Below the pieces are notes generated by a model. It saw nothing but the letters and a program-made list of their open reading frames with translations. It had not been told where the DNA came from and did no database searches. A DNA stretch of 64,000 nt from Morella rubra (lineage: Eukaryota; Streptophyta; Magnoliopsida; Fagales; Myricaceae), in the NCBI GenBank assembly GCA_003952965.2, contig CM025850.1, positions 29,186,839 to 29,250,838 of the forward strand, written 5' to 3'. The stretch's first letter is position 1, and the number at the start of each line of letters is the position of its first letter. The position numbers and the translations under genes are program-made. This document shows, piece after piece, positions 22,686-33,021 of the stretch.

Positions 22686-23706
22686 GCTCTCTGGTGATTG
22701 AAAATTTTTGTCGTCTATTCTGGCCAGCTCGCCAGCTTGGCTTTGCAATAAGTTGTAATCTCAAAGGAACTCTACAGCTGTGTTATTGCATTTTCAATTT
22801 CGTTAATTCGGTTTTAATTATGATTGTATTTGAATTTTAAGTTTTAAAAAAAATTTCTATATTTAAATTTGGTATTTTTCTAAAATTATAAAATTCTATC
22901 TAACGATAATTTTAATTCTATTATGTTAACAAAGGAAAGGAGGGTCAGTTTTTTCAGTTCTTTATTTCTATTCTTTTAGACATTTTCACTAATAGAGAAT
23001 AATAATTTTGGAATACAAAATAATAGAAACCAAATCCAAAACATTACTAATTAACAGATTTTGGTCTCAAAATAAATTTTAAATAAAAAAATGTGAAATT
23101 TAAATTTGCACCCAAAATAAAAACTAAATCTTAATCAAATATTTTTAAAATCAGCCATCCATTGATAATATTTGGTACTGAATTGCTTGCAAACCCGGCA
23201 TCTCAATCACGAGTACCCATACCCATTCTTGTAAAAGAAAAATTAAGGTCTTAACTAAAGAGAAATTTGAAAACATTTTTCTAATTTTATCTCACGAGGT
23301 GTACTCTCTCATGGGGAAAATAGGACATGCATGGGCCTTAAGGCCTTCTCCAATGTGAGTGATTAGGTAGACAACCCTTTTTTTTTTCTGTTTTTTACTG
23401 TGGGTTAAGGGGCCTGGTTCTGTCAATACGAGAATCTAGCACGGACACTCGAGCCCAAAAAAAAAAAGAGACGTGAGGATTTAAGGGAGAAGTTTTCCTG
23501 ATAAATAAATAAAAGCTTTTGAAAAAAAAAAATCCATGAGGAACAATACCCCAGTTCCCCGGATGCAGATTGCAGGACCAAAACTCGAGCCCAAATCCAA
23601 TAAGGGAGAAGAACAGTCGAATAAGTGAGAAAGAAAAGAAAAAGAATTTTTACTTTCCCAATTTAGTGGCCTGTGCTGCGATACAGTCAGTCAACCAACA
23701 CGGATC
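22686..23706. other. B-type 3' flank followed by A-type promoter block
   Basis: 22686-23160 matches the flank after the gene ending at 31245 and the one upstream of 31900. From about 23260 the A-type promoter block resumes (CACGAGGTGTACTCTCTCATGG). No other gene was found. Confidence 0.55.
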
Positions 23707-24870
23707 ATGGGTGAGATGGAGTGGTCGGATCTGCCAAAGGAACTGTTGCCGATGATCGGCAAAAGCCTTGAAACCCGGGTCGACGTTCTCCGATTTCGCA
23801 GCGTCTGTAGCTCATGGCGTTCCTCTATCCCTCTCTTTCACGCTAACTCTCCTCGCTTCCCCTTAAAATTCCCCCATCCCAGCCCTTCGTCATCGCCATC
23901 AACTTATCTCTGCCAGCGTACTCTCTATCGCCTGCAGCCGCTGAATCCTTCAACTGCAATTTCTTCTTCTTCTTCTTCCAACCAGGGTTGCTTGATCAAG
24001 GTCGAAGAGTCTAATCCAGGAGAGTTGAGTCTTTTCGATCCTCTCTCGAATAGCCGAATTAGGTCCTCCCGGACTCTCAACCCAAAGACTTTGAACTTGC
24101 TGAACTGTCGGATTGTGGAGTTGACTAAAGCGTGTGCGCTAAGTTTTTTCTGTCCCGATGGATGCAGATCAGAAGCTGGAAGAAACCATGAATCCACTAC
24201 GAAAGCTATTACTGGCGTGGATAAAGTTGTGATGTTCCCGAATTCCCCATGGACGAGTGCAGACGAGTGTGCGATTTTCGTGCTCTTTCTCGACGGGAAA
24301 TTGGGTTTTGCAAAATATGGGGATGAGCAGCTGACCCCAGTAAGTGTCTGGAGCCCTGAATTTGATGATATAATTGTTTATAAAGGCCAGTTCTATGTGG
24401 TTGATAGATTGGGAATAGTTTCGTGGATCGATTGCTCGTCCTTGAAGTTGGTACAGTATTCTCCTCCGCTATGTGGGTTGGGTGAGCAGAAGCATTTGGT
24501 GGAGTCTGGTGGAGCTCTTTATGTTCTGGATAGATACTTCGACGGCGAACGGAGGATTCAGCTCGACAACAACTTCAGTGTCAGAGTCCATAATTGTCCC
24601 AAGACAGTGGGTTTCCAAGTGTACAGGCTAGATGAAGAGTGGGGTCAATGGATCCGGGAGAAAAGCTTGGGGGACAAAGCGTTTGCTTTGTGTGATGATT
24701 GTTCTTTCTCTGTTTCGACTCGAGAATTATTCGGATTTAAAGGGAATCGCATTTACTTCCTTGCTAGTGAAGAAATTTATGTTTTCAATCTGGAGGATCG
24801 CAGCATTAAAGAGTTGGTACGTCCTGCCGATGCTTTTGCTCAATTTTGGGCCTATACCAACTTGGCTTAA
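23707..24870 (+). CDS. F-box/DUF295 protein, SKIP23-like (A-type, intact)
   Basis: A single exon of 387 codons. The F-box occupies residues about 4-41 (MEWSDLPKELLPMIGKSL, VLRFRSVCSSWRSS). A variable Pro/Ser-rich linker leads to YLCQRTLYRLQPLNPS, a feature of all A and B copies. DUF295 follows with YKGQFYVVDRLGIVSWIDCS, KHLVESGGALYVLDRY and VGFQVYRLDEEWGQW. It ends FWAYTNLA instead of the WPFPRLA tail of the 5' array copies. Predicted role: SCF substrate receptor, target unknown. It shares a near-identical twin at 17891 that is broken by 1-bp and 8-bp deletions. Confidence 0.9.
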   Translation: MGEMEWSDLPKELLPMIGKSLETRVDVLRFRSVCSSWRSSIPLFHANSPRFPLKFPHPSPSSSPSTYLCQRTLYRLQPLNPSTAISSSSSSNQGCLIKVEESNPGELSLFDPLSNSRIRSSRTLNPKTLNLLNCRIVELTKACALSFFCPDGCRSEAGRNHESTTKAITGVDKVVMFPNSPWTSADECAIFVLFLDGKLGFAKYGDEQLTPVSVWSPEFDDIIVYKGQFYVVDRLGIVSWIDCSSLKLVQYSPPLCGLGEQKHLVESGGALYVLDRYFDGERRIQLDNNFSVRVHNCPKTVGFQVYRLDEEWGQWIREKSLGDKAFALCDDCSFSVSTRELFGFKGNRIYFLASEEIYVFNLEDRSIKELVRPADAFAQFWAYTNLA

Positions 24871-25230
24871 CCCAAGGCAGCAATGCAGCCACAATGCAAG
24901 TATGAAATTCTTCTAGTTTGCTCGTTCTCTCTCCTTTCCTTGTCTTTTGGTTTCATTTCCTATGCCCTGCTCCATTTCTTATGGGTTTTCACGACGATGC
25001 ATGTATTCTATCCTTGAACTACATCTATCTCACTAATTGGTCAATTGGTGGGATTTGTTATTTGTGATTTCCTCTTGCTTCTTTCCTAGAACACTATACT
25101 TTTGTATGATTAATATATTGATGTAAATCTAAGACACCATGTTAAAATATCCACTCTTGCGAAAATTAATGAATATATTAGTAGAGCAATCTACTAAGAA
25201 TAATTAAGCCCGACACTTTATGGCCTATCA
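24871..25230. other. A-type 3' flank
   Basis: AT-rich flank shared with 19046-19350 and 28154-28420 (TTAATATATTGATGTAAATC). No gene. Confidence 0.5.
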
Positions 25231-25765
25231 GTGATGGTCCCAAATTCTGCTAAGAATAATAACGCAGATGATCAGGTGCGGTCGTTTTTTGTAGTCTTTG
25301 ACGACGGAAATTTGGGTTTTGCAAACCGTGGAGACGAGGATCTGACCCTCGTAGGCGGTGGCCGGAACGTTGAATGCCATAATATCGTTGTGTATAAGGG
25401 GAAATTGTATTTGGTGATCAGTTTGGTGGATCAAATATCCATCGTTGGAGTTGGTACAGTTTTGCCGTCCGCTCTATGGTTTTGGTAGTCCGATGATCAT
25501 GAAGCGTTTGGTGGAGTCGCGTGGAGGTGGAGCTCTTTATCTTGTTAATGGTTACTTCAACATGATGAATAGTAGTGTGTATAAACTGAATGAAGTGTGC
25601 GGTCGATGGGTTAGGGTGAAAAGCTTGGGTGATCAAGTGTTCGTTTTGTTCTCTGATTGTTCTTTCTCCATTTCGCTCTAGAAGTTGCAGGGTTTAGAAG
25701 CAATTGCATCTACTTCATTCAAGACGACGACATTCGCTTTTACAGTTTCGAGGTTCACAGCTAGC
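25231..25765 (+). pseudogene. B-type DUF295 fragment 3
   Basis: Starts at the MVPNSAKNNNADDQV region, so the F-box half is absent. The frame is open from 25231 through VFDDGNLGFANRGDEDLTLVGGG. It then shifts near 25412 where TTTGGTGATCAGTTTGG replaces the intact TTTGTTGATATGTGGGGAGC. A second frame (25445-25681) covers RPLYGFGSP to SFSISL*. The same SISL* lesion is in the twin at 19351-20010, so that defect predates the block duplication. Confidence 0.82.
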
Positions 25766-26983
25766 TCTACTCCGGCGATTGAAATTTTTTTGCTCGTCTA
25801 TTCTGGCCAGCTCGCCAGCTTGGCTTGCAATAAGTTGTAATTAATCTCAATGGAACTCTACTGCTGTGGTATTATTTTAATTTCATTAATTCGGTTTTAG
25901 TTATGATTGTATTTGAATTTTAAGTTTTAGTTCAGGTTTAATAGAATATTCTTTTATTTAAATTTAAATTTCTGAAATATAATATCTCACATAAAAACTG
26001 AATTTGAATCTGTTCGTGCTTAGAGGAAAGGAAGGAGGAGGGTGGGTTTTTTCAGTTCTTTTTTAGTACTTCTATTCTTTTAGACATTTTCACTAATAGA
26101 GAATAATATTTTTTGAATACAAAAATAATAGAAGCCAAATCCAAAACATTACTAATTAACAGATTTTTCTCAAAATAAATTTTGAATAAAAAAAATGTGA
26201 AATTTAAATTTGCACCCAAAATAAAAACTAAATCTTAAGTCGAATATTTTTATTGAATAATATTTTGTGAATACAAATAATAAGTAACCAAATCTTTCGA
26301 TTACATCTGAATAATTGTGCAGCTTTATGTTGTGTTTTTTTTAAGTAACACCGATAAACTTTCGTTACATTCGAATTCAATAGTACAGAATACAATAAAG
26401 ATCAATGATATTATAGACGCAAACATTTTCGAAGGTCTTAACTAAAGAGAAATTTGAAAACATTTTTCTAATTTTATATCACGAGGTGTACTCCGATCTC
26501 ATGGGGAAATAGGACATGCATGGGCCTTGAAGCCTTCTTCAATGTGAGTGATTAGGTAGAAAGCCGTTTCTTTTTTCTCTGTTTTTTAGTGGGTTAACGG
26601 GCCTAGTTCTGTCAATATAAGAATCCAGCACGAACACTCGAGCCCAAAAAAAATAGACAAGTGAGGATTAAAAGAAGAAGTTTTCCTGATAAATAATTAA
26701 AAGCATTTTTTCCAAAAAAAAAAAAAAAATCTAATGAGGAACAATACCCCAGTTCCCGGGAAGCAGATTCCAGGACCAAAACTCGAGCCCAAATCCAGTA
26801 AGGGAGAAGAACAGTCAAATAAGTGCAAAAAGAAAAGAAAAAGAAAAAGAACTTATTACTTTCCCAATTCAGCTCAGTTTTGATGTGTTTTCTTCAAAAT
26901 AGAACCCGAAAAGAAAAAGGAAACAAGATCATTGGTGGTTCTGTGGCCTGTGCTGCGATACAGTCAGTCAACCAACACGGATC
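25766..26983. other. B-type 3' flank and A-type promoter block
   Basis: 25766-26260 parallels 20010-20480. 26300-26400 parallels about 10130-10220 (GCAGCTTTATGTTGT). From 26430 the A-type promoter block runs to the gene at 26984. Confidence 0.55.
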
Positions 26984-28153
26984 ATGGGTGAGAGAGTGGA
27001 GTGGTCGGATCTGCCAAAGGAGCTGTTGCCGATTATCGGGAAAAGCCTCGAAACCCGCGTCGACGTTCTGCGATTTCGCAGCGTCTGTAGCTCCTGGCGT
27101 TTTTCTACCCCTCTCTTTCCCGCTAACTCTCCTCGCTTCCCCTTTAAAGTCCCCCATCCCAGCTCTTCGTCATCGCGATCGAGTTATCTCTGCCAGCGTA
27201 CTCTCTATCGCCTGCAGCCGCTGAATGCTTCAACTGCAATTTCTTCTTCTTCTTCTTCCAACCAGGGTTGGTTGATCAAGGTCGAAGAGTCTAATTCAGG
27301 AGAGTTGAGACTTTTAGAACCTCTCTCGAATCGCCAAATTAGGTCCTCCCCTCTCGACCCAAAGACGTTGAAGTTGAACTTGCTGAACTGCCGGATCGTG
27401 GAGTTGACTAAAGCGTGTGTGCTAAGTTTTTTCTATACCGTTGGACCCAGATCAGAAGCTGGAAGAAACCATGTATCCACTAGGAAATTTATTACTGGCG
27501 TGAATAAAGCAGTGATGTTCCCGAATTCGGCATGGACTAGCGCAGACGAGTGTGCGATTTTCGTGCTTTTTCTTGATGGGAAATTGGGTTTTGCAAAATA
27601 TGGGAATGAGGAGCTGACCCCAGTAAATGACTGGAGCCCTGAATTTGATGATATAATTGTTTATAAAGGTCAGTTCTATGTTGTTGATAGATTGGGAATA
27701 GTTTCCTGGATCGATTGCTCGTCCTTGAAGTTGGTACAGTTTTCGCCTCCGCTATGTGGGTTGGGCGGGCAGAAGCATTTGGTGGAGTCTGGTGGAGCTC
27801 TTTATGTTCTGGATAGATACCTTGACGGCGAACGGAGGATTCAGCTCGACAACAACTTCAGTGTCAGAGTCCATAATTGTCCCAAGACAGTGGGTTTCCA
27901 AGTGTACAGGCTAGATGAAGAGTGGGGTCAATGGATCCGGGAGAAAAGCTTGGGGGACAAAGCGTTTGCTTTGAGTGATGATTGTTCTTTCTCTGTTTCG
28001 ACTCGAGAATTATTCGGATTTGAAGGGAATCGCATTTACTTCCTTGATAGTGCAGAAATTTATGTTTTCAATTTGGAGGATCGCAGCTTTAAAGAGTTGG
28101 TACGTCCTGGCGATGATTTTGCTATTTTTTGGGCCCTTACCAACTTGGCTTAA
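26984..28153 (+). CDS. F-box/DUF295 protein, SKIP23-like (A-type, intact)
   Basis: A single exon of 389 codons from MGERVEWSDLPKELLPIIGK. The F-box at residues about 5-42 has WRFSTP in place of the usual WRSSIP. The linker is Ser-rich (SSSSSRSSYLCQRTLYRLQP). DUF295 carries KGQFYVVDRLGIVSWIDCS, KHLVESGGALYVLDRYLDGE and ELFGFEGNRIYFLDSAE. The tail is FWALTNLA. Likely an SCF substrate receptor. Its 5'-truncated twin lies at 20656. The gene is followed by a SINE-like tandem repeat instead of another A copy. Confidence 0.9.
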   Translation: MGERVEWSDLPKELLPIIGKSLETRVDVLRFRSVCSSWRFSTPLFPANSPRFPFKVPHPSSSSSRSSYLCQRTLYRLQPLNASTAISSSSSSNQGWLIKVEESNSGELRLLEPLSNRQIRSSPLDPKTLKLNLLNCRIVELTKACVLSFFYTVGPRSEAGRNHVSTRKFITGVNKAVMFPNSAWTSADECAIFVLFLDGKLGFAKYGNEELTPVNDWSPEFDDIIVYKGQFYVVDRLGIVSWIDCSSLKLVQFSPPLCGLGGQKHLVESGGALYVLDRYLDGERRIQLDNNFSVRVHNCPKTVGFQVYRLDEEWGQWIREKSLGDKAFALSDDCSFSVSTRELFGFEGNRIYFLDSAEIYVFNLEDRSFKELVRPGDDFAIFWALTNLA

Positions 28154-28606
28154 CCCAAAGGCAGGAATGCGGCCAATAGATGAAAGTATGAAATCTCTCC
28201 CTGTCTTTTGGTTTCGTGCGGGTTTTCACGAGGATGGTATCCTATCCTTGAACTCCATCTATCTCACGAATTGGTCAATTGGTGGGATTTGTTATTTGTG
28301 CTTTTTCTCTTGCTTATTCCCTATGACACTATACTCAGTATGATTAATATATTGATGTAAATCTGAGACATTATGTTAAAATATCCACTCTTGGCGAAAA
28401 TTAATGAATATATTATTAGTGCAGTCCTTGCAAGGAATAAAAATCGCAGAATTGTACTTGCATCTCACTTTTCTTCTTTGTCCCATTCTCAAAAGTTTGT
28501 CCTTGAAGAGGACATGACTCAAGTATATTCTCTGAAAAAATTATAGCAGTACTTCTGATGCGACATCCTACCATAAATAAAAGAAGACGGACAGAGCCAA
28601 ACTTTG

Positions 28607-28882
28607 GGCCTATTGCATCTTGCTGAGATAGATGAATACAAGCATGTAGGACTTTAGTTTAGTTGGTATTATTCGTTATGTCACACTAGTTTCAATTTCA
28701 GGAGTTTGAGTCAAAACATAAGTTGAAATCGTTTGTGAAAATAAAGCATGCTTTTGACCTAGTGGACGGGATTAGAATTTGTTGGTGGTCTTTCTATTGT
28801 GGCGACGAGCTCGAACAGTGAGCAATAGTTGTGGCTCAAATCAGATATTCTGCAAAAGTGCTTCTATGATCACGCTCGAAGA
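28607..28882 (+). repeat. SINE-like repeat, unit 1
   Basis: About 275 bp, with a Pol III A-box-like TAGTTTAGTTGG (28655-28666) and B-box-like AGTTTGAGTCA (28703-28713), about 36 bp apart. The same sequence recurs as unit 2. There is no poly(A) tail and no clear TSD, so the assignment rests on the two boxes. Confidence 0.55.
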
Positions 28883-28913
28883 ATATTATTAAGCTAGTTG
28901 CCCCTTCTCTTTT

Positions 28914-29188
28914 GGCCTATTGCATCTTGTTGAAATAGATGAATACAAGTCCGTAGGAATTTAGCCCAATTGGTATTATTCATTAAGTCACACTAATTTC
29001 AAGTTCAGAAGTTTGAGTTAGAACATAAGTTGAAATCGTTTGTGAAAATAAAACATGCCTTTGACCTAGTGGACAAGATTAGAATTTGTTGGTGGTCTTT
29101 CTACTGTGGCGACGAGCTCTAACAATGAGCAATAGTTGTGGCTCAAATTAGACATTCTGCGAAAGTACTTTTATGATCACGCCCAGAG
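28914..29188 (+). repeat. SINE-like repeat, unit 2
   Basis: A tandem second copy diverged by scattered substitutions. Its A-box TAGCCCAATTGG (28962-28973) matches the tRNA consensus better than unit 1. The B-box region reads AGTTTGAGTTA. Both units end in TATGATCACGC. Confidence 0.55.
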
Positions 29189-30171
29189 AAAAAGAATACA
29201 AGGAATCCTTTTCTTGGTATGATGTTAAATGGCTACATTTTGAATTGCTTATAAAACCAACATTCCCCTGTTATTGAATCTTTCAAGGAAAATCAACAAA
29301 ATTCTTAATTTGGTTTAATTTGAGAAATATCGATACCTATGATTGGGTGATTCAATTCGAGGTGTCTTAGACCTCCTAATAAACTTAAATTTATTTCAAA
29401 TCTCACTTCATTTATTATTATTTAATCATTGTCTTAATATGAACTTAAATGGAAGGAGTTAAGAGCTCTAAATAATAAGGATTCTAGTATTCTACTGTTC
29501 AACAATTTTTAATAGCGTAAAAGTCCTAATATTTCAAGAAAACTAGAAGTTATCCAGATATCATGATGACTTTATTATTATTATCCTAATTCAATGTTAA
29601 AAAAGATACCTTTCAAAAACTAATTCATATATAACAATTAGAAAATATAAAATATCATACTATATTGTTAGAAGATTTTACTTGTGAAATAAAGACCGTT
29701 TTCTATACACAAAATAGAAACTCCAAGTACTATTTCGTTGGGAGGACGTTCTTTTTTGTTTGTGATATATGCTTCTACATATTTTGTGTGGACGATGATT
29801 AAAAAGATTTATATAGCTTATGGACCATGTAATAACGAATGAAGCGGTTTAAATTATCGTGCCCCATGGGAGCCGGACCCTGAAAACGACGCCTTTTTAT
29901 TTTTGAGCCTGGCCCAGCATCCAAATTACAGCCCAATTAGGAAAACCTAACATAAAATAGGAGAATATTATTAATTTTATAATTATGGGTGACGATTAAA
30001 CTTCTAATCCTTCAGTTTCTTTTAACTTTTTAAGCTCACGAAAAATTTAACCTCCAAAAATTTCAAAAAATTTATCCCTATATATAGGGTTTTGAGATAG
30101 TTGTGAATATATAATAGTTGCTTATTTTGATTTTCTTTTATGGTGTTTTCTTAACTATCTAAACAATAAAG
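29189..30171. other. AT-rich flank and promoter region of the B-type gene at 30172
   Basis: 29370-29620 is related to 34530-34740, and 29900-30160 to 34780-34890 (CTTATTTTGATTTTCTTTTA then GGTGTTTTCTTAA). The B genes were therefore copied with their promoters. No coding frame. Confidence 0.6.
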
Positions 30172-31245
30172 ATGATGGTTCCGTGCCGCGCACAATCAGA
30201 ACCAAGAAAGATCATGGCCGGTGACAGAGTGGAGTGGTCGGATCTTCCGACGGAACTGTGCTCGATTATCGGGGAACGCCTGGACAGACGCATCGATGTT
30301 TTCCGATTTCGCAGCGTCTGTCGCTCATGGCGTTCCGCTATCCCTCTTGGTCGTTGGCCAGCTTATCTCGGCCAAAGGACTTTCTATACTCTTCAACGTC
30401 TAAATCCTTCAGCTTCCACTTCTAACCCTGCTTATGCTGCTGCTGATCATAAAAGCTGGTTGATCGAGGTTGACGAGTCAAATTCAGGCACGTCCCGTCG
30501 TATAGATCCATCCAAGTCGCATCCTTTATCCTACGTCTCCAACCTTCCGATCAGGTACTCCGTGAACTTATTGGACACTCGACTTGTCGAGTTAACCACA
30601 GCATATAGGCTTAGACACAACTTCGCCATACGAAACAGACCAGGAGACGAAAGAATAAATATCGTCAGATGCGGTAATCACGGCGTGCAAAAAGTAGTGA
30701 TGGTCCCAAATCCTGCGAAGAATAATAACGCAGATGATCAGGTGTGTTCGTTTTTTGTAGTCTTTGACGACGGAAATTTGGGTCTTGCAAACTGTGGGGA
30801 CTACTCAGCCCCGGACGAGGATCTGACCCTCATAGGTGGTGGCCGGAACGTTGAATGCCATGATATCGTTGTGTATAAGGGAAAATTGTATTTTGTTGAT
30901 ATGTGGGGAGCAGTTTGGTGGATCAAATATCCATCCTTGGAGTTGGTACAGTTTTGCCGTCCGCTCTATGGTTTTGGTAGTCCGATGAAGCGTTTGGTGG
31001 AGTCGTGTGGAGCTCTTTATCTTCTTAATGGTTACTTCACCATGATGAACAGTAGTGTGTATAAACTGAATGAAGGGTGCGGTCGATGGGTTAGGGTGAA
31101 AAGCTTGGGTGATCAAGCGTTCGTTTTGTTCTCTGATTGTTCCTTCTCCATTTCCGCTCTAGAAGCTGCAGGGTTTAGAAGCAGTTGCATCTACTTCATT
31201 CAAGACGACGGCATTCGCGTTAACAGTTTCGAGGTTCACAGCTAG
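30172..31245 (+). CDS. F-box/DUF295 protein (B-type, intact, short linker)
   Basis: A single exon of 357 codons. The N-terminal leader MMVPCRAQSEPRKIMAGD precedes the F-box (VEWSDLPTELCSIIGERL, VFRFRSVCRSWRSAIP). The same leader type exists in the gene at 34897, which has no later ATG, so 30172 is preferred over ATG 30214. The segment between the F-box and YLGQRTFYTLQRLNP is about 52 residues shorter than in that gene. DUF295 has YKGKLYFVDMWGAVWWIKYP, MKRLVESCGALYLLNGY and SSVYKLNEGCGRW. Probable SCF receptor with unknown target. The other close B copies in the array are fragments. Confidence 0.88.
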   Translation: MMVPCRAQSEPRKIMAGDRVEWSDLPTELCSIIGERLDRRIDVFRFRSVCRSWRSAIPLGRWPAYLGQRTFYTLQRLNPSASTSNPAYAAADHKSWLIEVDESNSGTSRRIDPSKSHPLSYVSNLPIRYSVNLLDTRLVELTTAYRLRHNFAIRNRPGDERINIVRCGNHGVQKVVMVPNPAKNNNADDQVCSFFVVFDDGNLGLANCGDYSAPDEDLTLIGGGRNVECHDIVVYKGKLYFVDMWGAVWWIKYPSLELVQFCRPLYGFGSPMKRLVESCGALYLLNGYFTMMNSSVYKLNEGCGRWVRVKSLGDQAFVLFSDCSFSISALEAAGFRSSCIYFIQDDGIRVNSFEVHS

Positions 31246-31962
31246 CTCTACTCTGGTGATTTTTAATTTTTTGTTCGTCTATTCTAGCCAGCTCTCCAGC
31301 TTGGCTTTGCAATAAGTTGTAATCTCAAAGGAACTCTACTGCTGTGTTATTCTTTTAATTTCGTTAATTCGGTTTTAATTATGATTGTATTTGAATTTTA
31401 AGTTTTAAAAAAACATTTCTATATTTAAATTTGAATTTTTGAGATATTTTGGAGCTAAAATTATAAAATTCTATCTCTTCAACGAATCATTATTTTTTAC
31501 TTTAAATAAATATAAAAAAATTCATTTAAATCATATTTATCTTTATTTTTTCACAAATTCTAACATTACTGATTAACAAATTTTGAGGCTGAGGGTCAGT
31601 TTTTTCAGTTCTTTATTTCTATTCTTTTAGACATTTTCACTAATAGAGAATAATAATTTTGGAATACAAAATAATAGAAACCAAATCCAAAACATTACTA
31701 ATTAACAGATTTTGGTCTCAAAATAAATTTTAAATAAAAAAATGTGAAATTTAAATTTGCACCCAAAATTAAAACTAAATCTTAATTCAAATATTTTTAT
31801 AAATCAAGACCCAAGTACCGTATCCAAAGAGGACAATAAAGAGAAATATTATTTTATTATTATTTTAGAATGACTAAAACTTTGGTAACTTTGGTCCGCA
31901 AACCTGCCCTTATCAGTCCGTCGACCAGGCAACCCAATATTTTAAACTACGAACTTAAGCTT
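31246..31962. other. B-type 3' flank and C-type promoter remnant
   Basis: 31580-31830 parallels 38180-38400 upstream of the C-type gene. CCGTCGACCAGGCAACCCAA (31917-31936) matches the leader of that gene near 38510. The F-box part expected next is missing, with the deletion at about 31950-31963. Confidence 0.6.
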
Positions 31963-32917
31963 TGAAATCCTACTTCCACTTCATCCACTGCTGCTGCTGC
32001 TGTTTATAAAGGCTGGTTGATCGAGGTTGAAGAAGAGTCAAATTCAGGTCAGTTGCGTCTTTTAAACCCAGCCAACTTTTGTTTGTCAGAGTGCCGCCGC
32101 TCCAAGTCCAACGGTGGGATCAGCTATCCAGTGAACTTATTATACTATCAAATTGTCGAGCTAACCAGAGCTTACACGCTTGGATCCCGCTCTGCCACAA
32201 CAAGCTCAGAAAATGAAAGAATATACGTCGACAGCTGCAGATCCATTCCCGGCGTGCATAAAGCCGTGATGATCCCAAAATCTGCAAAGACTAATGCAGA
32301 CTGCAGAGGTGTGTTCATTTTTTGTGATCTTTGGCGTCGCAAAATTGGGTTTTGCAAATTGTGGGGATGGGTAGTTGACCCAGCTCGTAGTTGACCTGAA
32401 TGCCAACTGCGATGACATCATTTTGTTTAAGGGCCAATTGTATGTTGCTGATAAGTTGGGAATACTTTGGCGGATCGAATGGTCATCGTTGAAGTTAGTA
32501 CAGTTATCTCCTCCGTTCTCTGATTTGGGAAGCCCTACCCGGAAGAAGCATTTGGTGGAGTCGTGTGGGGCTCTTTATGTTGTTGATAGATACTTTAACA
32601 AGAAGCCGAGGAGCATGAAGGAATTAATGGACTATTTTGGCAATATCGTCCAAGATGATGCCATGACAATTCGTTTCAGAGATACGAGCTGGATGAAGAG
32701 TTGGGTCATTTGGTTTTGGAGGAGAGCTTGGGTGACCGAGTGTTTATTTTGGGTCCTGATTTTTCTGTCTTTTTCGGCTCTAGAAATCTCTGGGTACAGA
32801 AGCAATTGCATCTACTTCACGGAGCAAAATGGGCAAAATTGCGCTCTCGTTTTCAATTTAGAGGATCGTAGCATTAAGCCTGTGATGATTGACAATTTGC
32901 TCATTAATTCTGACTGA
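31963..32917 (+). pseudogene. C-type F-box/DUF295 pseudogene, F-box deleted
   Basis: Homology to the intact C gene (38552) begins at the linker ATCCTACTTCCACTTCATCC and continues with WLIEVEEESNSGQLRLL. The frame shifts at about 32300-32390 (NADCRGVFIFCDLWRR where the intact gene has EVCSFSVIFDDAKLG). It shifts again around 32680-32770 (TSWMKSWVIWFW for KLDEELGSWVL) and returns to frame at FSALEISGYRSN. The C-terminus has been replaced. A MULE is inserted just downstream. Confidence 0.83.
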
Positions 32918-33021
32918 ATTGGAAGCACGAAATAAGTTCTCATCTGAAATGCACCGTATTGGAATCTAGTGTTCTTTTCCTGATTTTGTTGTCATTTGGT
33001 GTGATTTGGATATTAGTGATA

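Larger units (their letters stand above)
23260..28816. repeat. Segmental duplication block 2 (A-B-A), more complete copy
   Basis: Counterpart of 17410-22215. Both A genes are intact here, the promoter of the second is present, and the SINE-like tail is complete. The B copy in the middle is broken in both blocks. Confidence 0.85.

Noticed and set aside
28607-29188. CRISPR-like or phage-type repeat array
   Set aside because: There are only two long diverged units with no spacers, and this is a plant nuclear context.
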